DNA of 64,000 nt, from assembly GCF_004795895.1 (NCBI RefSeq), contig NZ_CP039250.1, positions 2,418,001 through 2,482,000 on the forward strand, read 5' to 3'. The stretch comes from Sphingopyxis sp. PAMC25046 (lineage in GTDB: Bacteria; Pseudomonadota; Alphaproteobacteria; Sphingomonadales; Sphingomonadaceae). Of the stretch, positions 54,166-62,404 are shown in pieces; the stretch's first letter is position 1, and every line of letters starts with the position of its first letter. The notes beneath the pieces were generated by a model. It made no database searches. It was not told the DNA's origin and was given only the letters and a program-made list of their open reading frames with translations. The translations under genes and the position numbers were made by a program.

Positions 54166-54237
54166 CCGTTCGCGTCGAGCGAAGTCGAGACGTCGTGCAG
54201 GACAGAGAGGCGTCTCGACTTCGCTCGACGCGAACGG
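54166..54237. repeat. Perfect 27-base inverted repeat
   Basis: Two 27-base arms (54166-54192 and 54211-54237) are perfect reverse complements, each carrying TCGAGCGAAGTCGAGA, with an 18-base spacer. It sits between the first GS-like gene and the PuuB-like gene. A close relative lies at 59888-59967. Confidence 0.85.
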
Positions 54238-54258
54238 AATTAGAAGGTCGGCTCACCA

Positions 54259-55485
54259 ATGACCGATCCGCTGAGCCATAGCTATTATGCCGCGACCGCG
54301 CACGAGCGGCGACCGCAGTTTGACATCGAAGGCGACCTTGAATGCGATGTCGCGGTCATCGGCGGCGGCTTCACCGGACTTGGCGCCGCGCTCGCTTGCG
54401 CCGAGCGCGGCTTTTCGGTCATTTTGATCGAGGCCGAGCATGTCGGTTTCGGCGCGTCCGGGCGCAACGGCGGGCAGCTTATTCCGGGCCTTCGCTGGAC
54501 GGCGTCCGAACTCGAAGAGGAATTCGGCCGCGAGCGCGCCGATGCGCTGTTCGATCTCTGCTGGCGCGACAATCGGGTGAAAGCCCGGATCGCACAGCAT
54601 GGCATCGACTGCGACCTCAAGACCGGACATCTGGAGGCGGCGTGGACGCCGAAAGACTTCGACGCCATGCGGCGCGAGGCCGATTATCTTGCGAACCGCT
54701 TCGACTATCGCACCGATATTGTCGAAGAAAGCGAGATGGCCACGCATATCGCCAGCCCGCTCTACCATGGTGGCATCCATGATCCGCGGGGCGGCCATTT
54801 CCATCCGCTGAATTACGCGATCGGGCTCGCTCAAGCAGCCGAGGCGGCGGGAGTGCGGATCGTCGAGGGGTGCCGCGCATCGCTCGACACCACCAAGGCT
54901 CGCTACATCATCAATGCCACCGACAGCTGGATCGGCGACATCGAATCCGATCTCGGCCGCTACACCGTGCCGATCATGAACTATAATATCGCGACTGCAC
55001 CGCTCGCGAATGCCGACGAACTTCTCCCCACCGACGCGGCGGTCGCCGACAGCCGCTTCGTGCTCAACTATTTCCGCCTTTCGGCCGACAAGCGGCTGAT
55101 CTTCGGCGGCGGCGAGCGCTACTCACAGACCCCGCCGCGCGATATCGCGGCATTTGTGCGGCCCTTCATGGCCGAAGTCTTCCCGCAGATCGCCGATGCG
55201 AAGATCGATTATGGCTGGGGCGGCGCGGTGGCGGTGACGATGAACCGGCTGCCGCATATCGGGCGTCGCGGAAACATCTTTTTCGCCCACGGTTTTTCGG
55301 GGCACGGCGCGCTGGTGACGACGCTCGCCGGCGAACTGATCGCCGAGGCGATGGCGGAAACCGCTGAACGCTTCGATATTCTGGCGAACTTGCCGTCAAA
55401 GCCCTTCCCCGGCGGAAAATGGCTGCGCCGCCCGCTCGCCACGCTCGGGCTGCTCTGGTATGCGCTGCGCGACCGGTTGGGGTGA
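54259..55485 (+). CDS. Gamma-glutamylputrescine oxidase-like FAD oxidoreductase (PuuB type)
   Basis: Oxidises gamma-glutamylputrescine to the aldehyde in the Puu route. The 408-residue protein has the Rossmann VAVIGGGFTGLGAALACAE followed by GASGRNGGQL, the FAD-dependent DAO signature, then HGFSGHGALVTTLAGELI near the end. It lies between two GS-like genes. Confidence 0.87.
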   Translation: MTDPLSHSYYAATAHERRPQFDIEGDLECDVAVIGGGFTGLGAALACAERGFSVILIEAEHVGFGASGRNGGQLIPGLRWTASELEEEFGRERADALFDLCWRDNRVKARIAQHGIDCDLKTGHLEAAWTPKDFDAMRREADYLANRFDYRTDIVEESEMATHIASPLYHGGIHDPRGGHFHPLNYAIGLAQAAEAAGVRIVEGCRASLDTTKARYIINATDSWIGDIESDLGRYTVPIMNYNIATAPLANADELLPTDAAVADSRFVLNYFRLSADKRLIFGGGERYSQTPPRDIAAFVRPFMAEVFPQIADAKIDYGWGGAVAVTMNRLPHIGRRGNIFFAHGFSGHGALVTTLAGELIAEAMAETAERFDILANLPSKPFPGGKWLRRPLATLGLLWYALRDRLG

Positions 55486-55495
55486 AGGAGCATAT

Positions 55496-56887
55496 ATGTC
55501 GAAGTCGTCGGGCGTGATCGCCGACCGGTCGGAAGCCGAAGCCTTCTTCAAGGCGAACCCCGACGTCGATTCGATCGAGATGATCTACACCGACATGGGC
55601 GGCGTGCCGCGCGGCAAGCGGCTGCGCCAGCACGAGGTGCTCGCGGTGTACGACAGCGGCCGCATGATGCCGGGATCGATTACCGTCGTCGACATCACCG
55701 GACAAGACACGGTCGAAACCGGCCTCGTATGGGAGGATGGCGACGCCGACCGTTCGATGAAGCCGATCCCCGGCACGCTCGTCCGCACCCCTTGGGGCGG
55801 AGAGAATGCTGCGCAATTCCTCGTCGGTTTCTACGAGCTCGACGGCACGCCGCACGACCTCGATCCGCGCCATGTCCTCGGCCGCGTCGTCGACCGCTAT
55901 ACCGCCGATGGCCTGACGCCGGTGCTCGCGGTCGAACTCGAATTCTACCTCGTCGACCCGCGCCGCGCGCGCGATGGGCGCGTCCGCCCCGCGCGTCCCG
56001 GCTACAGCCGCGACACCCCGCGCAACGTCGAGGTTTATGGCCTTCGCGAACTCGACGATTTCCGCTCCTTCTTCGACGCACTTTACGCCGCGACCGACGT
56101 GCAGGGTCTGCCGCTCGAAAGCGCGATCTCCGAATTCGCGCCGGGCCAGTTCGAACTCACCTTGCGCCATAAACCCGACGCATTGCACGCGTGCGACGAC
56201 GCGATCATGTACAAGCGGCTCGTCAAGGCGATCGCGCAGCAACAGGGGATCGAGGCCACCTTCATGGCGAAGCCCTTCGCCGATCAGGCGGGCAGCGGCA
56301 TGCACATCCATGTGTCGGTCGACAACGCGGCGGGCAACAATATCTTCGCGAGCGACGATCCCGAAGGCACACCCGCGCTGCGCCACGCGATCGGCGGCAT
56401 GATCGGCAGCGTCGGCGACGGTTTCGCGCTCTTCGCGCCGCACGCGAACAGCTATCGCCGTTTCAAGGCAAACAGCTACGCGCCGGTCGCGCCGACATGG
56501 GGCGTCAACAACCGCACTGTGTCATTCCGCATCCCCGCCGGTCCGGCGCCGAGCCGCCACGTCGAACATCGCGCGTGCGGCGCCGACGCCAACCCCTATC
56601 TCGCCGTTGCGGCCGTCCTTTCCGGCATGCACCACGGCATGGTGAACCAGAGCAACCCCGGCCCCGCGGTGGTCGGCAACGGTTACGACCGCGACAATAG
56701 CGGCGGCGACAAGCCGCCCTCCAACTGGTTTGCCGCCGTCGATCGCTTTCATGCATCGAAGCTGATGCGCGATTATCTCGGCACCCGGTTCGTCGATATG
56801 TTCAGCACCGTGAAGCGCGTCGAACAAGACAATTATTTCAGCGTGGTACCGACGCTCGATTACGACTGGTATCTTCGCAACGCATGA
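55496..56887 (+). CDS. Glutamine-synthetase-like gamma-glutamylpolyamine synthetase (PuuA type), copy 2
   Basis: A second ATP-dependent glutamyl ligase of 463 residues. It has AVELEFYLVD, the metal-binding region SEFAPGQFELTL, AKPFADQAGSGMHIHVS and HRACGADANPYLAVAAVL. It differs from copy 1 across its whole length, so the two may use different amines or one may be a specialised paralog. GAAGGAG sits before the ATG, 11 bases after the PuuB-like gene. No PuuC aldehyde dehydrogenase is in the window. Confidence 0.87.
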   Translation: MSKSSGVIADRSEAEAFFKANPDVDSIEMIYTDMGGVPRGKRLRQHEVLAVYDSGRMMPGSITVVDITGQDTVETGLVWEDGDADRSMKPIPGTLVRTPWGGENAAQFLVGFYELDGTPHDLDPRHVLGRVVDRYTADGLTPVLAVELEFYLVDPRRARDGRVRPARPGYSRDTPRNVEVYGLRELDDFRSFFDALYAATDVQGLPLESAISEFAPGQFELTLRHKPDALHACDDAIMYKRLVKAIAQQQGIEATFMAKPFADQAGSGMHIHVSVDNAAGNNIFASDDPEGTPALRHAIGGMIGSVGDGFALFAPHANSYRRFKANSYAPVAPTWGVNNRTVSFRIPAGPAPSRHVEHRACGADANPYLAVAAVLSGMHHGMVNQSNPGPAVVGNGYDRDNSGGDKPPSNWFAAVDRFHASKLMRDYLGTRFVDMFSTVKRVEQDNYFSVVPTLDYDWYLRNA

Positions 56888-56977
56888 AAGTTTCAAAAAT
56901 TCGGAACCCAGCGCAAAAATCCTCTTTCCAAGCCGCCGCTATTGAGTCAGCTTGAGTCCCATACAGGGAGGCTGGCC

Positions 56978-58084
56978 ATGGATTTCAACGAACTGATCAA
57001 GCAAACCCGCGGGCGCCGCTCGCTGCTCCAGGCGCTCGGCGTTGCGGCGGTCGGGATCAGTTTCGGCGGGCTCGCGGCGTGCAGCAAGCAGGGCGGAAAA
57101 ACCCTCGCGAACGGGGAGGAAGCCAAGCTCAACTTTTATAATTGGGACACCTATATCGGCGAGAATACGCTCGACAATTTCAAGGAAGCGACCGGCGTCG
57201 ACGTCACGATGGACCTGTTCGACAGCAACGACGTGCTGTTCGCCAAATTCAAGGCGGGCAATCCCGGTTACGACGTGATCGTGCCGTCGAACGATTTCGT
57301 CGAGCGGATGTCGAAGGCCGGCATGTTGTTGCCACTCGACCATAGCCTGATTCCGAACAAGCGGAATATCGACCCGGCGTACATCAACGTCGAATATGAT
57401 CTGCAGCGCAAATTTTCGATGCCTTACACCTGGCTCGCGCTCGGGATCGGCTATCGCAAGTCGAAAGTGTCGGCAAAGCCCGACAGCTGGAAGGTCCTGT
57501 TCGACAGCCCCGAATATGCGGGCCGCATCGCCTGGCTGTCGGAGGCCGGCGACATGTTCCGACTTTACGGCAAATATCTCGGAAAATCGGTCAATGCGCT
57601 GACCCCGGCGGACATAGCGACGATCGAAAAGATGATGATCAAGCAAAAGCCGAATGTGAAGAAATTCCACGAGGACGACGGGCAGGACCTGCTGCTCAAG
57701 GGCGATTGCGACGTCGTGCTCGAATATAATGGCGATATCGCGCAGGCGATGGTCGAGGACAAGGATATCGATTTCGTCATTCCCAAGGAGGGGAGCCAGC
57801 TCAATTCGGACAATCTCTGCATTCCGAAAGGCGCGCCGCACCCGAAAAATGCTCACGCCTTCATCAACTATATCCTCGACGCCCAGGTCGACAAGGAAAT
57901 CACCGAGACGATCCTCTACCCGACGCCGAATGCTGCGGCGAAGGCGTTGATGCCCGACAGCTACAAGAACAACCCCGTCATCTTCCCGCCCGCCGAAGCG
58001 CTGGCTAAATGCGAATATGCGCGCTTCAATGCCGAATTGCAGCCGCTCTACGAGGAAGCCTTCACGCGGGTCCGGGCGGCCTGA
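56978..58084 (+). CDS. potF: Polyamine ABC transporter substrate-binding protein (PotF type)
   Basis: Periplasmic binding protein for putrescine. The 368-residue precursor has a twin-arginine-like GRRSLLQALG, a lipobox (LAAC) and the type II binding fold, with LNFYNWDTYIGENTLDNFKEATG, cited as NFYNWDTYIGE, the PotD/PotF hallmark, plus EYNGDIAQAMVEDKD. GGGAGG precedes the ATG. It begins the potFGHI group. Confidence 0.92.
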   Translation: MDFNELIKQTRGRRSLLQALGVAAVGISFGGLAACSKQGGKTLANGEEAKLNFYNWDTYIGENTLDNFKEATGVDVTMDLFDSNDVLFAKFKAGNPGYDVIVPSNDFVERMSKAGMLLPLDHSLIPNKRNIDPAYINVEYDLQRKFSMPYTWLALGIGYRKSKVSAKPDSWKVLFDSPEYAGRIAWLSEAGDMFRLYGKYLGKSVNALTPADIATIEKMMIKQKPNVKKFHEDDGQDLLLKGDCDVVLEYNGDIAQAMVEDKDIDFVIPKEGSQLNSDNLCIPKGAPHPKNAHAFINYILDAQVDKEITETILYPTPNAAAKALMPDSYKNNPVIFPPAEALAKCEYARFNAELQPLYEEAFTRVRAA

Positions 58085-58107
58085 CGGTCTGAAGGGGGCA
58101 TCGGGGG

Positions 58108-59013
58108 GTGGCCGAACAGGACTGGAAAACGAACAAAGGGGTCTTCGCGGCGGTATCGTTGCCTACGCTCGTCTGGGTCCTGCTCTTCTTCCTCGTCCCA
58201 ATGGCGATCGTCTGGCTGTACAGCTTCGGCGAGAACAAGGGCCTCACCGAGATCGAGATTTCGGGCACGCTCGAAAATTACAAACGCGCGACCGAGTGGC
58301 TCTATCTCACCATTTTCGGCAAAAGCTTCGCGGTCGCGGCGCTCGTCACCCTCATATGCCTGATCGTCGGTTTTCCCGTCGCGATGGCGATCACCTTTGC
58401 CAGCGAGAAATGGCGGCCGTGGCTGCTGCTCGGCATCATGCTCCCCTTCTGGACCAATTTGCTCATCCGCACCTATGCGCTGATGATGCTCCTCGGAACA
58501 CAGGGCTTCGCGAACAAGGGGCTCGGCGCGCTGTGGGAGGGGACGAGTTGGCTCAAGACGCTCGTCGGGCTGCAACCGCTGCCGACGTGGGAGCCCGTGC
58601 CGCTTCTCTTCAACAATTTCGCGGTCGTCTTTGGTCTCGTCTATGTCCACCTGCCCTTCATGGTGCTGCCGCTCTATGCGGCGCTCGACCGGCTCGACCG
58701 CAGCCTGATCGAGGCGAGCCTCGACCTCGGAGCGGGCCATTTCCGCACGATCATGCGCATCGTCGTCCCGCTCGCCGCGCCGGGCATCATCGCGGGCGTG
58801 ATGATCACCCTGATCCCCGCGCTCGGCGCCTATCTCACCCCCGACCTGATGGGCGGAACCGACAGCCAGATGATCGCCAATGTCATCGAGCGCCAGTTCA
58901 AGAAAGCGAATGACTGGCCCTTCGGCGCCGCGCTCTCCTTCCTGCTCATATATGCGATGTTCGCGCTGATCGCGATCCAGTCGATGCGCAAAAAAGTGCC
59001 GGACGCCCACTGA
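58108..59013 (+). CDS. potH: Polyamine ABC transporter permease 1 (PotH/PotB type)
   Basis: Inner-membrane subunit of the polyamine importer. The 301-residue protein starts at GTG, has six membrane helices, and the EAA loop EASLDLGAGHFRTIMRIVVPLAAPGI, cited as EASLDLGAGHFRTI, where the ATPase docks. potF lies 23 bases upstream and potI overlaps by one base. Confidence 0.92.
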   Translation: MAEQDWKTNKGVFAAVSLPTLVWVLLFFLVPMAIVWLYSFGENKGLTEIEISGTLENYKRATEWLYLTIFGKSFAVAALVTLICLIVGFPVAMAITFASEKWRPWLLLGIMLPFWTNLLIRTYALMMLLGTQGFANKGLGALWEGTSWLKTLVGLQPLPTWEPVPLLFNNFAVVFGLVYVHLPFMVLPLYAALDRLDRSLIEASLDLGAGHFRTIMRIVVPLAAPGIIAGVMITLIPALGAYLTPDLMGGTDSQMIANVIERQFKKANDWPFGAALSFLLIYAMFALIAIQSMRKKVPDAH

Positions 59014-59855
59014 TGGCTCCCTTCGCTCGCACGCCGATCGCACCGCTCGAATATAGCCGCACGCTGTGGATGCGCCTCTGGGTCAGCGCGGTGATGCTGT
59101 TCCTCTACGCACCGCTGATCGTGCTCGTGATCTTCAGCTTCAACGACAGCAAGCGCAACGTCGTGTGGCGCGGCTTCACGACCAAATATTACGAGAAGGC
59201 GCTGGGCAACGACCAGCTGGTCGAGGCGCTGCTCAATTCGCTGACCATCGCGGCGCTCGCGACGATCGCCAGCCTCGCGCTGGGCGCCGTCGCGGCAATG
59301 ATGCTATGGCGCTTCCGCTTTCCGCTGAAGGGCGCGGTCGACGGCACCATCTCGCTGCCGATCATCGTCCCCGAAATATGCCTCGGCGTCGCCTTCCTGA
59401 TGTTCTTCGCCGCGGCCGGCTGGCCGACCGACCTCGTTTGGCCGTTCAACCTCGGCGCGATCACCATCGCGCACATCACCTTCTGCTTCCCCTTCGTGAC
59501 GATGGTCGTGCGCTCGCGCCTCGCGACCTTCAACCGCGAGCAGGAAGAAGCCGCGAAGGATCTCGGCGCGAGCGAATGGCAGGTTTTCCGCGACGTGCTG
59601 ATCCCGCACATCAAGCCCGCGCTCATCGCGGGCGCGCTGCTGTCCTTCACATTGAGCCTCGATGATTTCGTCATCACCTATTTCACCAGCGGCCCCGACA
59701 CGATCACATTCCCGGTAAAGGTCTATTCGATGGTCCGCTTCTCGGTGACGCCCGAGGTCAACGCCGCCTCGACTTTGCTCATCATCCTGACCGTCGCCCT
59801 CACCTTTGTCGCCCTCAAGGCGCAGGGCGTGAAAGCCATTGCGGAGACGCATTGA
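59013..59855 (+). CDS. potI: Polyamine ABC transporter permease 2 (PotI/PotC type)
   Basis: Second permease, 280 residues, six membrane helices. EAAKDLGASEWQVFRDVLIPHI is the ATPase-docking loop, cited as EAAKDLGASEWQVF, and LSFTLSLDDFVITYF is the family hallmark. It overlaps potH by one base. Confidence 0.92.
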   Translation: MAPFARTPIAPLEYSRTLWMRLWVSAVMLFLYAPLIVLVIFSFNDSKRNVVWRGFTTKYYEKALGNDQLVEALLNSLTIAALATIASLALGAVAAMMLWRFRFPLKGAVDGTISLPIIVPEICLGVAFLMFFAAAGWPTDLVWPFNLGAITIAHITFCFPFVTMVVRSRLATFNREQEEAAKDLGASEWQVFRDVLIPHIKPALIAGALLSFTLSLDDFVITYFTSGPDTITFPVKVYSMVRFSVTPEVNAASTLLIILTVALTFVALKAQGVKAIAETH

Positions 59856-59887
59856 TGGCCACCCCCTTTTCCGTTCACTCCCCTTCC

Positions 59888-59967
59888 CCGTTCGCATCGA
59901 GCGAAGTCGAGATGCCCATCGGTGATGCACGCCCTCACGGTGTCTCGACTTCGCTCGACACGAACGG
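59888..59967. repeat. Inverted repeat inside the polyamine-transport operon
   Basis: Left arm (59888-59912) and right arm (59941-59967) are near-perfect reverse complements of the same family as 54166-54237 (TCGAGCGAAGTCGAGA). It lies in the 127-base gap between potI and potG and would form a strong hairpin in the operon mRNA. Confidence 0.85.
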
Positions 59968-59982
59968 AATCAGGATATCGTC

Positions 59983-61113
59983 ATGACCGACCCCGCCCGC
60001 CCGATCATCCAGATCCAGAATGTCTCGAAACGCTTTGGCAAGGTCACCGCGGTCGACAATGTCAGCCTCGACATCAACGCGGGCGAATTCTTCGTCCTCC
60101 TCGGCCCGTCGGGCTGCGGCAAGACGACGCTGCTGCGCATGATCGCCGGGTTCGAACTGCCGACCGAAGGGCGCATCCTGATCGATGGACAGGATATGGC
60201 GGGCATCCCGCCGAACAGGCGGCCGGTGAACATGGTGTTCCAGAGCTATGCCGTATTCCCGCACATGAGCGTCGCCGACAATGTCGCCTATGGTCTCAAG
60301 ATTGCGGGCGTCAAAGGCGGCGAGGTCAAGGATCGCGTCGCCGAAGCGCTCGATCTGGTCAAGCTTGGCGGGTTCGAAAGCCGCATGCCCGACCAGATGT
60401 CGGGCGGGCAGCGCCAGCGTGTCGCGCTAGCGCGCAGCCTCGTCATGCGGCCCAAGGTGCTACTGCTCGACGAACCGCTGTCGGCGCTCGACGCCAAACT
60501 CCGCGCGCAGATGCAGTTCGAGCTGTCGGAATTGCAGGAAAAGGTCGGCATCACCTTCGTCACCGTCACCCACGACCAGGACGAAGCGCTGTCGATGGCG
60601 TGCCGCATCGCGGTGATCAACAAGGGCGATGTATCGCAGCTCGCGGCGCCGTCGGACCTCTACGAATATCCTGCCAACCGCTTCGTCGCCGATTTCGTGG
60701 GCTCGGTGAACATCTTCGAGGGCAAGCTGACGCTCGACGAACCCGACAAGGCGGCGGTCGAGTGCCCCGGGCTCGGCAAGGTTTATCTCAACCACGGCGT
60801 TACCGGTCCGCACGGCGCCGAGGTCTGGGTCGCGCTGCGGCCCGAAAAAATCTATCTCCATGTTCCCGGCGCCGGGAAGGCGGTCACGGCGGCGGCGCAG
60901 GACGCGCCCGACGGTCACAATTTCGCGCGCGGCAAGATCAAGGGCATGTCCTATCTCGGTGACATCACGCTGTTCGAGATCGAGCTGGAAACCGGCGCGC
61001 GCATCCGCGTCTCACGCCCCAACCTCTCGCGCCACGATCAGGAAGACTTCACCTGGGACGACAAGGTCAGCATGCACTGGCGCGCCGACAGCCCGGTCGT
61101 CCTGCTGGGCTGA
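59983..61113 (+). CDS. potG: Polyamine ABC transporter ATPase (PotG/PotA type)
   Basis: ATPase of the importer. The 376-residue protein has Walker A GPSGCGKTT (residues 41-49), the signature MSGGQRQRVALARSL, Walker B VLLLDEP and a C-terminal TOBE-type regulatory domain. It is placed 127 bases after potI, with an inverted repeat in the gap; the run is otherwise compact. Confidence 0.93.
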   Translation: MTDPARPIIQIQNVSKRFGKVTAVDNVSLDINAGEFFVLLGPSGCGKTTLLRMIAGFELPTEGRILIDGQDMAGIPPNRRPVNMVFQSYAVFPHMSVADNVAYGLKIAGVKGGEVKDRVAEALDLVKLGGFESRMPDQMSGGQRQRVALARSLVMRPKVLLLDEPLSALDAKLRAQMQFELSELQEKVGITFVTVTHDQDEALSMACRIAVINKGDVSQLAAPSDLYEYPANRFVADFVGSVNIFEGKLTLDEPDKAAVECPGLGKVYLNHGVTGPHGAEVWVALRPEKIYLHVPGAGKAVTAAAQDAPDGHNFARGKIKGMSYLGDITLFEIELETGARIRVSRPNLSRHDQEDFTWDDKVSMHWRADSPVVLLG

Positions 61114-61210
61114 CCGCCACGCCGCAATAAACGCTTTCCTACATTATTTCGGTGTGAGAGCCTCCGTCTTGGCTCTTTCTCCCCGTCTATTTGGTACGCG
61201 TCGCCCATCG

Positions 61211-61325
61211 GGCTTAAAGCGACAAAAGAGACATTATCGACGCGCGCGTCCGTATCCTTTGTCTCCTTAAGGCCACAAAGGACACAGTTTCGATGCGTAC
61301 ATGCGGGTCTTTTGTGGCTTTAAGG
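61211..61325. repeat. Tandem pair of imperfect palindromes
   Basis: Unit A (61211-61272) and unit B (61265-61325) are each an imperfect palindrome of about 61 bases, sharing the eight bases CCTTAAGG. Their arms carry TTAAAGC/GACAAA and ACAAAG patterns, and the units are also similar to one another in direct orientation (54-base offset). The loops hold GACGCGCGCGTC (A) and ATGCGTACATGC (B). It looks like a non-coding mobile or REP-type element not belonging to the other families here. Confidence 0.7.
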
Positions 61326-61384
61326 CAAGCCGGCACGATATTTCCTTCGCCCCCCTCGAACGAGGCACGTGGCTCGTTCGATTT

Positions 61385-61442
61385 GATCCGGGGGCCATGA
61401 CTTCGCCGCCGCAATGGATCCCGGATCAAGTCCGGGATGACG
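61385..61442. repeat. REP-like repeat (CCCGGATCAAGTCCGGG family)
   Basis: GATCCCGGATCAAGTCCGGG with its own hairpin at 61416-61442 and a partial inverted left arm (61385-61398) just before the DUF808 gene; same family as 21286-21378 and 24215-24307. Confidence 0.7.
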
Positions 61443-61445
61443 AGA

Positions 61446-62384
61446 TTAGTGCGCCGCCTTCTTCCCCGGCAGCATATGCAGCACACCGACGATCACGCCG
61501 CCGAGCAGCAGCCCGAACACGCCCGCACCGCCCGCGTTGATCAGCCATTCCCACACGCCCGCGCCGGGCAGGCCCCCCGCGACCGAATGCGCGAAATCGT
61601 GCAGCCCGTGGCCGATATTGCCGATATGATATTCGTCGAGCCCGTGGAGGAAAATCTGGCCGCCGACCCACAGCATCGCCGCGGTGCCGATCAGCGCGAG
61701 CGCCGCGAGCAGCTTGGGCATGAAGGTCACGAGCCCCCGCCCGATCGCGCGGCGCGCGCTGTTCCCTTCCTTCGCCATGTGCAGGCCGATGTCGTCCATC
61801 TTCACGATCAGGCCGACGACGCCGTAAACCGCTATGGTGATCGCGACCGCGACCACCGCGAGCGTCGCGGCGCGCATCGCGAAATGCTCGTCGAGCACTT
61901 CGTTCAATGCGATCACCATGATCTCGGCGGACAGGATGAAATCGGTCCGCACCGCGCCCTTCACCATCACCTCTTCATGATCCTGATCGGCGACGATCGC
62001 GGCATCTTCGGCAAGGCTCGTCTTGTCCTTCTGTAGCGAGTGCAGCACCTTTTCGGCGCCTTCGAAGCAGAGATAGGCGCCGCCGATCATCAAGAGCGGC
62101 GTGATCGCCCATTGCGCGATCGCCGACAGCAGTAGCAGCGCGGGCAGGATCAGCACCAGCTTGTTGAAGATGGACCCCTTGGTGATCCGCCAGATGATCG
62201 GCAGTTCGCGGTCGGGAGTAAAGCCGGTGACGTAACGCGGCGTCACCGCGGTATCGTCGACGACCACCCCCGCCGCCTTGACCCCGGCCTTCGACGCCGC
62301 GGCGCCGATATCGTCGATGCTCGCGGCGGCGACCTTCGCGATCGTCGCGATGTCGTCGAGCAGGGCGAAAAGGCCGGAAGGCAT
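61446..62384 (-). CDS. DUF808 (YedI-like) membrane protein
   Basis: A 312-residue membrane protein of the DUF808/YedI family with about six hydrophobic helices. The N-terminal segment MPSGLFALLDDIATIAKVAAASIDD is typical. No enzymatic motif is recognised. It follows the aminotransferase gene by 20 bases on the same strand, so it is likely co-transcribed with it. Confidence 0.85.
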   Translation of the reverse strand: MPSGLFALLDDIATIAKVAAASIDDIGAAASKAGVKAAGVVVDDTAVTPRYVTGFTPDRELPIIWRITKGSIFNKLVLILPALLLLSAIAQWAITPLLMIGGAYLCFEGAEKVLHSLQKDKTSLAEDAAIVADQDHEEVMVKGAVRTDFILSAEIMVIALNEVLDEHFAMRAATLAVVAVAITIAVYGVVGLIVKMDDIGLHMAKEGNSARRAIGRGLVTFMPKLLAALALIGTAAMLWVGGQIFLHGLDEYHIGNIGHGLHDFAHSVAGGLPGAGVWEWLINAGGAGVFGLLLGGVIVGVLHMLPGKKAAH

Positions 62385-62404
62385 AAGGGTTTGGTCTTTC
62401 TGTG

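Larger units (their letters stand above)
61114..61445. other. 332-base gene-free stretch with palindromes
   Basis: The only gap over 300 bases. Nothing coding was recognised. It holds the two tandem palindromes at 61211-61325 and a REP-type repeat at 61385-61442. The flanking stretch 61114-61205 shows no structure. Confidence 0.7.
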
